Shown here piece after piece: positions 26,404-35,466 of a stretch of 64,000 nucleotides of DNA. Where the stretch lies: NCBI RefSeq assembly GCF_017876795.1, contig NZ_JAGIOR010000002.1, positions 124,001 to 188,000 on the forward strand, in the 5' to 3' direction. Numbering within the stretch: the stretch's first letter is position 1; each line of letters starts with the position of its first letter. The translations under genes were made by a program, and so were the position numbers. Source of the DNA: Rhizobium leguminosarum (GTDB lineage: Bacteria > Pseudomonadota > Alphaproteobacteria > Rhizobiales > Rhizobiaceae). The notes beneath the pieces are model-generated. The model did not search any database. It had not been told where the DNA came from and saw only the letters and a list, made by a program, of their open reading frames with translations.

Positions 26404-27255
26404 TTAGCGGCTCGGCTGAGACCAGCGGCAGAGACGGCGCTGCAGGAGAACGAGCAAGGCATTGGCGGCAAGCCCGAGAAAGGCGAGCAGAAGGATCGCC
26501 GCAAACATCAACGGGATCTGGAAATTGTACTGGGCGTTCATCACCTGGAAGCCGATGCCCTTGTTGGCGCCGATCATCTCAGCGGCAATCAACAGGAGAA
26601 GCGCAGTCGTCGCCGAGAGGCGCAGGCCGACGAAAATCGCCGGGACCGACGCCGGCAGAATGACGCGGCGGAAGATGGTCAGCGATCCGGCGCCATAGGT
26701 TCGCGCCATCTCGATAAGCTTCTGATCCACCTCCTTGACGCCGCCGATCGTGGCGAGCAGCACCGGGAACAGCGTCGCCCAGAAAATCACGAAGATCTTG
26801 GAGGTTTCGCCGAGGCCGAGCAGCAGGATGAAGATCGGGTAGAGCGCCAGCGCCGAGGTCTGGCGGAAGAGCTGCAGGATCGGATCGAGCGCCTGCTCGA
26901 CGGCACGAACCTGACCCATGAACAGGCCGAGCGGAATGCCGATCACGACGGCAAAGGCGAAGGCGGTTCCAGCTCGCTGCAGGCTGATGGCGATGTCATC
27001 CAACAGCGCGCCGTTGGCAAGATTGGTCCAAAGAGCAGACAGGATTACGTTCAAGGGCGGGAAGATGGCCGGATTGATCCAGCCTTCGGTGCTCGACACC
27101 TGCCAGAACGCGAGGAAAGCGAGGAGCAGGCCGTAACGCGGCAAAAACGATGCGAGCACCCCGCGCACCTGGGAGCCGAGAGTGGAAATAGGGCTTTCGC
27201 TGCTTTTCAGGCGGCCGAAGCTTCTCGGGAGAGTCTGGTTGATTTCATAGGCCAT
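26404..27255 (-). CDS. Sulfonate/nitrate-type ABC transporter permease (SsuC/TauC-like)
   Basis: 283 residues with about six membrane spans. 'LRLSATTALLLLIAAEMIG' and 'ARTYGAGSLTIFRRVILPASVPAIFVGL' hold the EAA coupling loop of the sulfonate/taurine permease group. The ATG at 27255 has GAGGGAG upstream and lies 11 bp after the stop of the monooxygenase gene, so the two are co-transcribed. Confidence 0.86.
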   Translation of the reverse strand: MAYEINQTLPRSFGRLKSSESPISTLGSQVRGVLASFLPRYGLLLAFLAFWQVSSTEGWINPAIFPPLNVILSALWTNLANGALLDDIAISLQRAGTAFAFAVVIGIPLGLFMGQVRAVEQALDPILQLFRQTSALALYPIFILLLGLGETSKIFVIFWATLFPVLLATIGGVKEVDQKLIEMARTYGAGSLTIFRRVILPASVPAIFVGLRLSATTALLLLIAAEMIGANKGIGFQVMNAQYNFQIPLMFAAILLLAFLGLAANALLVLLQRRLCRWSQPSR

Positions 27256-27266
27256 GGTCCGCTCCC

Positions 27267-28619
27267 TCACTCTGCTGCCTGGAGAGCTGCGTGTCCGGCA
27301 GCCCATCGATTGGCGGGGAAAGGCAGGCCGAGATTTTCCCGGAGCGTCTTGCCCTCATAGGCGGTGCGAAACAGTCCGCGGCGCTGCAATTCCGGGGTGA
27401 CCAGATCGACGAAGTCATCGAGGGCCGTCGGCAGCCAGGGCGGCAGGATGTTGAAGCCGTCGGCGGCCTCATTCTCGAACCATTGCTGTAGCGTATCGGC
27501 GATCTTTTCAGGCGTTCCGACGATGGTGTAGTGACCGCGGGCCGACGCGATCCATTGATAGAGCTGGCGGATGGTGAAGTTGTTTTCGTCGGCGATCTGG
27601 CGGATGAGGGCCTGGCGGCTCTTCATGCCTTCGGTCGGCGGCGCCGGCGGCAGCGGCCCGTCGAGATCATAACCGTGCAGGTCGAGCGTACCGCCGGTCA
27701 GGCCGTTGAGGAGGCCGATCCCATCCTCTTCGACAATCAGCGAGGTCAAACGGTCGTATTTCTCGCGCGCTTCCGCTTCGGTCCTGCCGACGAAAGCGGA
27801 GACGCCGGGCATGACGAGGATGTGATCAGGGTTGCGACCGAGGCCGCGGGCGCGTGCCTTGATATCGCGGTAGAATTCCTGGGCGGTCTCGATGTGCTGA
27901 TGGGCGGTAAAGATGACTTCGGCCGTTGCCGCGGCAAGCCCGCGCCCGTCGTCGGACTGCCCGGCCTGCACGATAACCGGATGTCCCTGCGGCGAGCGCG
28001 AGATGTTAAGCGGGCCGCGCACGCTGAAATGCTCGCCGCGGTGGTCGGTGTCATGCAGCTTCGCCGGATCGAAGAACACGCCCGACTCCTTGTCGCGGAT
28101 GAACGCGTCGTCCTCGAAGCTTTCCCAGAGTTTGCGGACAACGTCGACATGCTCGGCAGCACGGCGATAGCGATCGGCATGCGGAAGCTGCGTATCGCGG
28201 TTGAAGTTCTGTGCCGTGAGGTCGCCCGTCGTGGTCACGACATTCCAGCCTGCGCGGCCCTCGGAGATCAGATCCAGCGAGGCGAATTTGCGAGCAGTCG
28301 TGTAGGGCTCTTCATAGGTGGTCGAGGACGTGGCGATAAAGCCGAGATGGGTGGTGAAAGGCGCGAGCGCCGAGAACAATGTGACGGGTTCGAAGCCGGC
28401 GACGCGGGCATTGCCGCCTTCGCGCGCTCCGCCGAAACCCACAGCCAGTCCGTCTGCGAGGAAATAAGCATCGAAGAGCCCGCGCTCGGCTGTCAGAGCG
28501 AGTTGTTTGTGAAACTCGAAACTGGTGGCGCCATCGGCCGGCTGGTCAGGATGTCGCCAGGATGCAATATGCTGTCCGCCGCCGGGAAGAAATGCCCCAA
28601 GCCTGATTTTGCGTGTCAT
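27267..28619 (-). CDS. Flavin-dependent monooxygenase of the NtaA/SnaA/DszA (LLM) family
   Basis: 450 residues, the usual length for this luciferase-like class. Landmarks are 'RLGAFLPGGGQHIASWRHP' at the N-terminus, 'EGRAGWNVVTT', 'FNILPPWLPTALDDFVDLV' and a C-terminal 'LPFPANRW'. These enzymes use reduced FMN from a separate reductase to open or desulfurise substrates such as nitrilotriacetate, sulfonates, sulfones or aminopolycarboxylates. With a sulfonate-type importer downstream in the same operon, sulfur scavenging is most likely. No partner flavin reductase is encoded nearby, so it must use one from elsewhere. Confidence 0.83.
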   Translation of the reverse strand: MTRKIRLGAFLPGGGQHIASWRHPDQPADGATSFEFHKQLALTAERGLFDAYFLADGLAVGFGGAREGGNARVAGFEPVTLFSALAPFTTHLGFIATSSTTYEEPYTTARKFASLDLISEGRAGWNVVTTTGDLTAQNFNRDTQLPHADRYRRAAEHVDVVRKLWESFEDDAFIRDKESGVFFDPAKLHDTDHRGEHFSVRGPLNISRSPQGHPVIVQAGQSDDGRGLAAATAEVIFTAHQHIETAQEFYRDIKARARGLGRNPDHILVMPGVSAFVGRTEAEAREKYDRLTSLIVEEDGIGLLNGLTGGTLDLHGYDLDGPLPPAPPTEGMKSRQALIRQIADENNFTIRQLYQWIASARGHYTIVGTPEKIADTLQQWFENEAADGFNILPPWLPTALDDFVDLVTPELQRRGLFRTAYEGKTLRENLGLPFPANRWAAGHAALQAAE

Positions 28620-28974
28620 TTCGCGTCCTCTCCGTTGCCGCCCACAGCCCGGTCTTTTCCAGGGCCACGGTATAGGTTGGCTGTCAGGACACTAAAGTAC
28701 GTTCTCCATAAATTTTATAGAGAAACTTAATTTCATAATTTCGGGGGAAGAGTGAATAGTTTTGCGGGATCGGCTTGAATCTGGAAATCGACGATCGGGA
28801 CGGCCAACAAGAGATATGTCGTCTTGCGGCGGTCGTTGATATTTCCATGCCCGGACAGGTCGACGAGCGACGTCCTGCCTTAGCGTGAGATGATTTGGGA
28901 AACATGCAGCCGGCCACGGGTCACGCATGAGCGGTGCGTGCCGGCAGATAGCGGTGCCTGGCTATGCTTGGGCG
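28620..28974. other. Intergenic region before the monooxygenase operon
   Basis: These 355 bases hold no convincing gene. An AT-rich part at about 28690-28760 (containing 'TAAATTTTATAGAGAAACTT'-like sequence) is where the monooxygenase operon promoter most likely lies. I found no clear palindrome or riboswitch-like fold. Confidence 0.4.
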
Positions 28975-29760
28975 TCAGCCCCGTTTTGGCCGGGCCGGGG
29001 CATGCTCCAGACCGGCGGCCGCCTTCTTCAAGCAGTCGAGGTAGCGGTCCCGGTTCGCGATACCGTCGTCGCGCGGGGTGACGAGGCAGAGCGTTGCGGC
29101 TGCATGGCCTTCCTCGCCGCGGACCGGCACGGCAAAACAATGGGTAAAGCTGTCGACGATGCTGTTGAAGGTGAAGAAGCCTTCACGCTCGGCCTGGCGC
29201 ACCTCGGCGATGAAGGTCTGAGGCTCGAGCCATTCACCGCCCGGCATACGGAAATCCTGCGACGGAATGAAGTTCAGGATGTCCTGATCCGACAGATGCG
29301 CGACGAGCAGGCGGCCCGACGCCGTCCACGGGATAGGCACCGACTGGCCCACATCCGTCGAAATGCGGAACGGCCGCGCGCCTTCGCGCATGCGCACGAC
29401 CGTATACCTGTTTCCATCGAGCATGCAGAACTGCGCCGTCTCCCGCGTTTCATCGGCAAGCCGTTCCAGCGTCGCCTCGCATTCGCGGGTGAAGTCGAAA
29501 TGGTTCTCATAGGCGGCGCCGAGGAAATAGAGCTTGCGGCCGAGATAGACGCGCCCCTCGCCGCCGGTGAATTCGAGAATGCCGTTACTGAGCAGCAGGT
29601 TGACCAGTTCGTAGACGGACGAACGCGGCGCACCGATCTGCGCGGCGATTTCGTTCGGCTTCAAGGCCTGCCGTTTCTGGCGCAGGAAATCGAGGATCTC
29701 GAAGGCGCGGTCGAGCCCTCGGGCGCGTTTGCCGGCTGCTTCGTCCTGAACTGCATCCAT
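28975..29760 (-). CDS. IclR-family transcriptional regulator
   Basis: 261 residues from ATG at 29760 (AGGATT upstream). The N-terminal winged helix contains 'LKPNEIAAQIGAPRSSVYELVNLLLSNGIL'-type sequence, and the C-terminal effector domain 'VGQSVPIPWTASGRLLVAHL' and 'FTHCFAVPVRGEEGHAAATLCLV'. It is divergent from the eight-gene operon at 30010-38194 and is the obvious candidate to control it. A longer upstream reading frame runs through a small tandem repeat and is not used. Confidence 0.87.
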   Translation of the reverse strand: MDAVQDEAAGKRARGLDRAFEILDFLRQKRQALKPNEIAAQIGAPRSSVYELVNLLLSNGILEFTGGEGRVYLGRKLYFLGAAYENHFDFTRECEATLERLADETRETAQFCMLDGNRYTVVRMREGARPFRISTDVGQSVPIPWTASGRLLVAHLSDQDILNFIPSQDFRMPGGEWLEPQTFIAEVRQAEREGFFTFNSIVDSFTHCFAVPVRGEEGHAAATLCLVTPRDDGIANRDRYLDCLKKAAAGLEHAPARPKRG

Positions 29761-29770
29761 GGCTGTCAAT

Positions 29771-29816
29771 CCTGTTCCTGTTGGGCCCGTTCTTGTCGGC
29801 CCTGTTCTTGTCCGGC
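29771..29816. repeat. Short imperfect tandem repeat upstream of the IclR gene
   Basis: Three imperfect copies of a 14-16 base unit (CCTGTTCTTGTCCGGC and variants) lie just before the IclR start, in its probable leader. Slippage at this point could change expression, but nothing shows it does. Confidence 0.5.
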
Positions 29817-29877
29817 CAAGCTTTTCAGGCCGTCCGCCGTATCTGTCAATCGACCCCGTCATTCAATCGCGAACGAA

Positions 29878-29909
29878 ATTTTTCTCCCCCACTTGCGAGG
29901 TAGAAAAAT
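29878..29909. promoter_or_regulatory. Spaced inverted repeat between IclR and its target operon
   Basis: ATTTTTCT and AGAAAAAT are perfect 8-bp arms 16 bases apart, in the 249-bp region between the divergent IclR and binding-protein genes. It may be part of an IclR operator or a promoter. AT-rich arms make chance more likely than for the other sites. Confidence 0.35.
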
Positions 29910-30009
29910 CGGCATAAGATCAGCCTCGTCCGGTATATAGATCATATGTACGATATATTGGACATAGATGGTGAGCCGTCAAGGCTGCCGCACAAAAAAG
30001 GGGATCGAC

Positions 30010-31080
30010 ATGAAGAATTTTGAAAACAGCATTTCCGCTTCGCTGCGCCGCCGCCTTCTCGCCGGCGCTGCCGCAGCAGCCACCCTCCTCGTCTTTTCCA
30101 CTGGCACGGCCTCGGCAGCTGCCAATTGCATCAAGGGCGACAGGAAAGCGCCCTATACGATCGGCTGGGCGAACATCTATTCGGTACCGACCTGGATGAA
30201 GCAGACCGAAGGCACCATCACCGCCGAAGTGGAGGAGCTGAAGAAGGCGGGTCTCGTCAAGGACCTGATGATCACCGACGCGCAGGGCAACGCCCAGACG
30301 CAGATCCAGCATATCCAGTCGATGATCGACGCCAATGTCGACGCCATCGTCGTCATCGCCGGTTCCTCCAATGCACTCGACCGCGTCATTTCAGATGCCT
30401 GCGACAAGGGCATTGCGGTCGTTAACTTCGACAGCCTTGTCAATACCGACAAGGTGACGGCGAAGATCAATACTGATTCCAGCGAATGGGGCGCGACCGC
30501 GGCCAAGTGGATGGTCAGCCAGCTCGGCGGCAAGGGCAAGATCATTATCATGAACGGCCCGGCCGGCATTTCGGTCAGTGACGACCGCCGCAAGGGCGCC
30601 CAGCCGGTCCTCGATGCCAATCCGGGTCTTAAGGTCATCACCGAGACGAACACCGAATATAACGTCGCGCCGGCACAGGAGGCGATGACCAGCCTGCTCT
30701 TCGCCAATCCCGAAATCGACGGCGTGCTGTCGCTCGGCGGCGCGCTGTCGGCCGGCTCCGTCCTGGCCTTCGAGCGCCAGGGCCGCGACCAGGTGCCGAC
30801 GACAGGTGAAAACGCCCGGCAGTTCCTGGAACTCTGGAAGGAGAAGGGCCTGAAGGGCTGGGCGACCATGCAGCCCAACTGGCTCGGCGCGCTCTCCGTC
30901 TATACCGCCGTACAGGCGCTGCAAGGCAAGGACGTGCCTTCCTTCGTCAAGGTGCCGTTGCCCGTCATCGACGACAGCACGATCGGCAGCTACCTCGCAC
31001 GGGCCGATAAGTTCCCGGCCGACGGCTACATCTACTCGGATTACGACAAGGCGCTGTTCGACAAGCTGCTTGCCAAGTAA
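30010..31080 (+). CDS. Ribose-type ABC transporter substrate-binding protein (unknown ligand)
   Basis: 356 residues. A long signal peptide runs to about residue 36 (ASA-AANCIKG). The mature part is a type-I periplasmic binding protein of the ribose group: 'YTIGWANIYSVPTWMKQTEG', 'QIQHIQSMIDANVDAIVVIAG', 'GKGKIIIMNGPAGISVSDDR', 'EYNVAPAQEAMTSLLFANPE'. An AAAAGGGGA site precedes the ATG. It opens an operon of importer plus amidohydrolase, PLP enzyme, RidA and deacylase, so its ligand may be an amino-acid or amide derivative of a sugar rather than a plain sugar. Confidence 0.85.
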   Translation: MKNFENSISASLRRRLLAGAAAAATLLVFSTGTASAAANCIKGDRKAPYTIGWANIYSVPTWMKQTEGTITAEVEELKKAGLVKDLMITDAQGNAQTQIQHIQSMIDANVDAIVVIAGSSNALDRVISDACDKGIAVVNFDSLVNTDKVTAKINTDSSEWGATAAKWMVSQLGGKGKIIIMNGPAGISVSDDRRKGAQPVLDANPGLKVITETNTEYNVAPAQEAMTSLLFANPEIDGVLSLGGALSAGSVLAFERQGRDQVPTTGENARQFLELWKEKGLKGWATMQPNWLGALSVYTAVQALQGKDVPSFVKVPLPVIDDSTIGSYLARADKFPADGYIYSDYDKALFDKLLAK

Positions 31081-31101
31081 TCCTGAGCTGAGGAAACCGT
31101 C

Positions 31102-32616
31102 ATGACGGAAGAAACGCCCCTGCTGGAAGCCCGGCAGGTGTTCAAGGGATTTTTCGGCAATCCCGTTTTGAAGGGCGTCGACATCGCCCTTCTGCCGGGC
31201 AGGGTTCACGCCCTGCTCGGTGAGAACGGCGCCGGCAAGTCGACGCTGATCAATCTCCTGTCCGGCTCCCTCCAGCCCGACGGCGGGTCCATCCTCGTCG
31301 ACGGCAAGCCGGTCGGGCGTTTCAGCCCGGTGGCGGCACGCGCGGCCGGCATCGCTGTCATTCAACAGGAGCTGAGCCTCACGGCCACTCTCTCGATTGC
31401 CGAAAACATCGGGATCGGCGCGTTTCCGCGCCGGTTCGGTCTCATCGATTACGGAGCGCTTCATCGCGGCGTGCGAGAGGTCTGCGACATGGTCGGGCTC
31501 ACCGAGCCGCTCGACATGCCGGTCGCCGATCTTGCCCTCGGCCGCCGTCAGATGGTGGAGATCGCCAAGGCGCTGTTCCGCAAACCGCGCGTGCTCATTC
31601 TGGATGAACCGACCTCGTCGCTCTCGGCGCACGAAGCCGGCATCCTCGCCCGCCTGATCGAGACGCTCAAAGGCCACGGCACAGCACTTCTCTATATATC
31701 CCATCGCCTTAATGAGGTGCAGGCGCTCTGCTCACATGTCACGGTGCTGAAGGACGGCGGCGTTACGGCCGACCAGTCGCTTTCCGGCATCGATGGCGAA
31801 GGGCTGGTCCGCCTGATGGTCGGCCGCGAGACTGGCGACCTGTTTCCGCCGCGCCCGGCCGCGGCACCCGGCGCGATGCGCATCGACGTCGAAGGTTTTT
31901 CGGCCGGCATCGTGCGTGACATTGGTTTTTCCGCCCGCGCCGGCGAGATCGTCGGCATCGGCGGGCTTGTCGGGCAGGGCCAAGAAGACCTGCTGCTCGG
32001 CCTCTATGGCGCGATTCCAGCCTTGGCGGCCCGGGCGGAGGTCGCGGGCAAACCCCGCCTGCCCGCCCATGTCGGCGCGGCGAATGCGGCTGGTATCGTC
32101 TACGTCCCGGCGGACCGCAAGCACGAGGGACTGGTGCTGCCGCATTCGATCGCCTCCAATCTCATCCTGCCCTCGCTCGGGCGGCTTACCCGCAATGGGC
32201 TGCGCGACCCGAAGGCGGAAAACGGCCTGGTTGCCGATCTCGCCCGCCGGCTGACGATCAAGGGTGATGCGGCTCGGCCAGTGCAGGCGCTTTCCGGCGG
32301 CAACCAGCAGAAGGTGGCGCTCGCCAAATGGCTGCCGCTCGATCCGTCCGTGCTCCTCCTTAACGATCCGACGCGCGGCGTCGACATCGAGACCAAGCGT
32401 GAGATCTACCTGATGCTGCGCGCCTTCGCCGCCGAGGGGCGGCTCGTCATTCTGGCCAGTTCCGATACGCCGGAGCTCGTGCATCTCTGCGACCGCGTCG
32501 TGGTTCTGCGTGAGGGGCGCGTCGCGGCGACGCTGTCGAAAGATCGGATCAGCGAGGGCGCGATCGTCGGCGCGGCCATGGGCGTCACCACCACGACGCA
32601 GGGAGAGGCGGCATGA
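31102..32616 (+). CDS. Ribose-type ABC transporter ATP-binding protein, tandem-domain
   Basis: 504 residues with two ATPase domains. The first has Walker A GENGAGKST, 'LALGRRQMVEIAKALF' and Walker B 'VLILDEPTSSLSAHE'. The second has the degenerate P-loop 'GLVGQGQEDLL' but an intact 'LSGGNQQKVALAKWL' and 'LLLNDPTRGVDIETK' (Asn-Asp in place of Asp-Glu). The 4-bp overlap with the permease start (ATGA) shows coupling. Confidence 0.88.
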   Translation: MTEETPLLEARQVFKGFFGNPVLKGVDIALLPGRVHALLGENGAGKSTLINLLSGSLQPDGGSILVDGKPVGRFSPVAARAAGIAVIQQELSLTATLSIAENIGIGAFPRRFGLIDYGALHRGVREVCDMVGLTEPLDMPVADLALGRRQMVEIAKALFRKPRVLILDEPTSSLSAHEAGILARLIETLKGHGTALLYISHRLNEVQALCSHVTVLKDGGVTADQSLSGIDGEGLVRLMVGRETGDLFPPRPAAAPGAMRIDVEGFSAGIVRDIGFSARAGEIVGIGGLVGQGQEDLLLGLYGAIPALAARAEVAGKPRLPAHVGAANAAGIVYVPADRKHEGLVLPHSIASNLILPSLGRLTRNGLRDPKAENGLVADLARRLTIKGDAARPVQALSGGNQQKVALAKWLPLDPSVLLLNDPTRGVDIETKREIYLMLRAFAAEGRLVILASSDTPELVHLCDRVVVLREGRVAATLSKDRISEGAIVGAAMGVTTTTQGEAA

Positions 32617-33575
32617 GTACAATTTCGTCATCCCGGCTCTACGGCTCGATCCAGCTGCGCCGCAACCGCGGCCTCACCGGCCTCTATCTGGTGGTCGCTG
32701 CCTTTCTCATCCTCTATGCGCTGCTCTTTCCCGGCATCCTTTCCATCGGCGGCTTTTCGAAGTTCACGCAGAACTGGTTTCCGCTCGCGCTGGTCACCAT
32801 GGCGCAGGCGCTGCTGATGCTGAACGGCGGCATCACACTGGCGATCGGCCCGCTGGTGAGTCTCGGCGCGGTGATCGCGGCGACAATGATGGGAGGGCCG
32901 CTCGGCGTGCCCGGCGGCATCATCGCTGTCGCCGTCGCCGGCCTTTCGATCGGCGCCGTCACCGGCGCCATCGTGACGCATCTGAGATTGCCGGCGATCA
33001 TCGTCACGCTGGCCGGCTCCTTCATCATCGGCGGCGTCGCGCTGATCCTGCTACCGCGGCCGGGCGGCTTCATTCCCGATTGGCTGTCGACTGTGCTCGC
33101 TGGTCACACGCCCGTCGCCTTCTTGCTGCTCGTCATCATCCTCGCGCTCTGGAAAGCCTTTCTCGCAACGCCGCTCGGCCTCGGCATCTATGCGGCCGGC
33201 GACAACCCGGTCGGCGCATTCCGCTCCGGCGTGCCGGTCGAACGGGTGAAGGTCGCAGCCTTCGCGCTCTCCGGGCTTCTGGCCGCTCTCACCGGTCTCT
33301 TCGTTGCGGCGCAGACCGGCTCGGGCGATCCCATCATCGGTACGCCCTTCACGCTGAACTCGATCGCCGCCGCCGTGCTCGGCGGCGTCGGTTTCCTCGG
33401 CGGCAAGGGTACGATGCGCGGCGCGATCTGCGGCAGCCTGCTGCTCTCGGTGATGATCAACGTGATGTTCTTCCTGGGCTTTCCGCCGGTCGCGCAATAT
33501 GTCGCGCAAGGCTTGATCATCGTCGGTGCGGTCGCCGTACCGGAGCTTCTTGGGGTTTGGAGGGCAAGGCGATGA
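32613..33575 (+). CDS. Ribose-type ABC transporter permease 1
   Basis: 320 residues, about nine membrane spans. 'LMLNGGITLAIGPLVSLGAV' replaces the usual GGIDLSVG, and 'AAGDNPVGAFRSGVPVERVK' is the cytoplasmic loop of the family. It overlaps both neighbours by 4 bp. With the next gene it forms a heterodimeric channel. Confidence 0.86.
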   Translation: MSTISSSRLYGSIQLRRNRGLTGLYLVVAAFLILYALLFPGILSIGGFSKFTQNWFPLALVTMAQALLMLNGGITLAIGPLVSLGAVIAATMMGGPLGVPGGIIAVAVAGLSIGAVTGAIVTHLRLPAIIVTLAGSFIIGGVALILLPRPGGFIPDWLSTVLAGHTPVAFLLLVIILALWKAFLATPLGLGIYAAGDNPVGAFRSGVPVERVKVAAFALSGLLAALTGLFVAAQTGSGDPIIGTPFTLNSIAAAVLGGVGFLGGKGTMRGAICGSLLLSVMINVMFFLGFPPVAQYVAQGLIIVGAVAVPELLGVWRARR

Positions 33576-34513
33576 ACATGATCCGATCCGCGTTCCGCAA
33601 TCCGCCACTCCTGACCTTGCTTCTGGTCGCGCTCGTCTGGATCGTTGCTAGCGTCTCGCTCCGCGGTTTCGGCGCCTACGGCCATCTTCGTTATCTGCTG
33701 GAGCTTGCCGCGGTGATCGGCATCGTCGCTGCCGGCCAGACGCTCGTCATCCTGATGGGCGGCATCGATCTTTCCGTCGGTGCTGTCATCACCGTCACGG
33801 CGATCCTGCTGCCGCTGATTTCGCCCGCCTGGGATCCAACCGGCCTTGCCGGCATCGCGGCGGCCCTTGCCATCGCCACCGGCATCGGCCTGATGAATGG
33901 CGCGGGCGCTGCCTATCTTCGCGTGCCGCCGATCATCATGACGCTCGCGATGGCGACCTTCCTGCAGGGCCTGCTCGTCATCGTCGCCGGCGGTAGCGCC
34001 GTCACCGTCAGCAATCCGGCGGTCATTCTGCTCGGGCAGGCGCGACCGCTCGGCATTCCCTCGGGCATCCTGCTGTGGCTCGCCGTCTCGATCGTCGTCC
34101 TGCTGCTCACCCACCGCATGCCGATCGGCGCCCGGTTCCTGGCGCTCGGAGCAAACCCGCTCGCCGCCCGGCTTTCCGGCGTCAGCGTCACCCGCAACAC
34201 GCTGACCGTCCATACTCTGTCCGGCTTTTTCGCCGGGCTTGCCGGCATTCTCGTGCTGGGCATGAACCGGCAAGGTTATGTCGGCATCGGCGACCCCTAT
34301 CTGCTAACCTCGATCGCCGCCGTCGTGCTCGGAGGCACCTCCATTCTCGGCGGCCGCGGCACCTATGCCGGCACGATACCGGGGGCGATCCTGCTCGTCA
34401 CCACGACGGCGCTTATCACTGTCGTCAACGCCTCCCCTGGCTGGCGGTCGATCATGTTCGGCACGCTGATCCTCGCCCTCCTGCTCGTGTCCGGCCGCGA
34501 GGCGCGCAGATGA
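33572..34513 (+). CDS. Ribose-type ABC transporter permease 2
   Basis: 313 residues, about nine membrane spans. 'VILMGGIDLSVGAVITVTAI' is the classical RbsC signature; 'ALGANPLAARLSGVSVTRN' and 'AAVVLGGTSILGGRGTYAGT' follow. Two different permeases in one system is common in this class for polyols and modified sugars. It overlaps the amidohydrolase start by 4 bp. Confidence 0.87.
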   Translation: MNMIRSAFRNPPLLTLLLVALVWIVASVSLRGFGAYGHLRYLLELAAVIGIVAAGQTLVILMGGIDLSVGAVITVTAILLPLISPAWDPTGLAGIAAALAIATGIGLMNGAGAAYLRVPPIIMTLAMATFLQGLLVIVAGGSAVTVSNPAVILLGQARPLGIPSGILLWLAVSIVVLLLTHRMPIGARFLALGANPLAARLSGVSVTRNTLTVHTLSGFFAGLAGILVLGMNRQGYVGIGDPYLLTSIAAVVLGGTSILGGRGTYAGTIPGAILLVTTTALITVVNASPGWRSIMFGTLILALLLVSGREARR

Positions 34514-35466
34514 CCGGGCGCTACGACGGGCCGGTGATCGACCCGCACCACCATCTCTGGGACCTCAGCCTGCAGCGCCACCCCTGGCTTCACAAGGCGC
34601 GGGCTTCCGGTGAGGAGATGGTTTTCGGAAGCCTTGCGCCGATCCTGCGCGACTATGGCATCGACGATTATCGTGCCGACGCCGCGCGCCAGAACGTCGT
34701 TGCGACGGTGCATGTTGAGGCTGGCTGGTCCGATGCGCATCCGCTGGAAGAGAGCCGCTGGCTTGACTGTCTCGACCGCAGCTCCGGCGTGGCGAAGCGT
34801 TATATCGCCCGGGTTCCCCTCGACGGGCCGGACGCTGTGCGCCTGCTCGAAGCGGAGGCGCAAAATCCCAGCGTCGTCGGCATCCGCGATATTCTGAGCT
34901 GGCATTCGGACCCGGCGAAGAGTTTTACTCTGCGCGGAGATCGCATGGCCGATTCCGCTTGGCGGGCGGGGCTTGCTCACGCTTCGCAGCTGGGGCTGGT
35001 CTTCGAGCTGATGCTCTACCCCTGGCAGATGGATCAGGCCCTCGAGCTGGTGCGCGATTTTCCGGACACGCTTTTCGTGCTCAATCACGGCGGCAGCCCC
35101 GCCGACCGATCGGAGGACGGCATGGCGCTCTGGCGCCGCGGCCTGCGAGCGCTCGGCAAAGGGCCGAACGTGCGGTTGAAGATCTCCGACCTCGTCGCCT
35201 ACGACAATGACTGGACGCTCGAAACCCTGCGGCCGGTGATCGAACATTGCCTCGATTGTTTCGGCCCTGAACGTGCGATGTTTGCCAGCGACTTTCCGGT
35301 CGCGGGCCTGCACGCTTCTTTCGACGAGGTCTACTGGGTTTTCCGCACGGTCGCCGCGCAGCTCTCTCTCGACGAGCAGCGCGATCTGTTCTTTGCCACC
35401 GCCAACGACACCTATCGCCCCGGCCTGGCCGATCCGGCCGAGATCGGGAGAGGCCGCCATGCCTGA
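34510..35466 (+). CDS. Amidohydrolase-2 family metal-dependent hydrolase
   Basis: 318 residues, TIM-barrel hydrolase. The metal-binding motif DPHHHLWD is at 11-18, and the barrel carries 'VATVHVEAGWSD', 'FVLNHGGSPADRS' (His at the fifth strand) and 'AMFASDFPVAGLHASFDEV' with the final catalytic Asp. The closest characterised relatives are lactonases such as fuconolactonase/rhamnonolactonase types, and decarboxylases of the same superfamily. The ATG overlaps the permease stop and the end overlaps the PLP-enzyme gene by 8 bp. It probably opens a lactone or amide of the imported compound. Confidence 0.82.
   Translation: MTGRYDGPVIDPHHHLWDLSLQRHPWLHKARASGEEMVFGSLAPILRDYGIDDYRADAARQNVVATVHVEAGWSDAHPLEESRWLDCLDRSSGVAKRYIARVPLDGPDAVRLLEAEAQNPSVVGIRDILSWHSDPAKSFTLRGDRMADSAWRAGLAHASQLGLVFELMLYPWQMDQALELVRDFPDTLFVLNHGGSPADRSEDGMALWRRGLRALGKGPNVRLKISDLVAYDNDWTLETLRPVIEHCLDCFGPERAMFASDFPVAGLHASFDEVYWVFRTVAAQLSLDEQRDLFFATANDTYRPGLADPAEIGRGRHA

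Noticed and set aside
24603..26663. Long plus-strand frame across the sulfonate-type importer genes
   Set aside because: Antisense shadow; minus-strand genes have intact motifs and signal peptide.
28684..28928. Small frames in the AT-rich intergenic region
   Set aside because: No start context; the stretch looks like a promoter region rather than coding sequence.
29941..29976. CATATG-centred AT-rich stretch as an IclR palindrome
   Set aside because: The centre is palindromic but the flanks do not pair; it may be a promoter box only.
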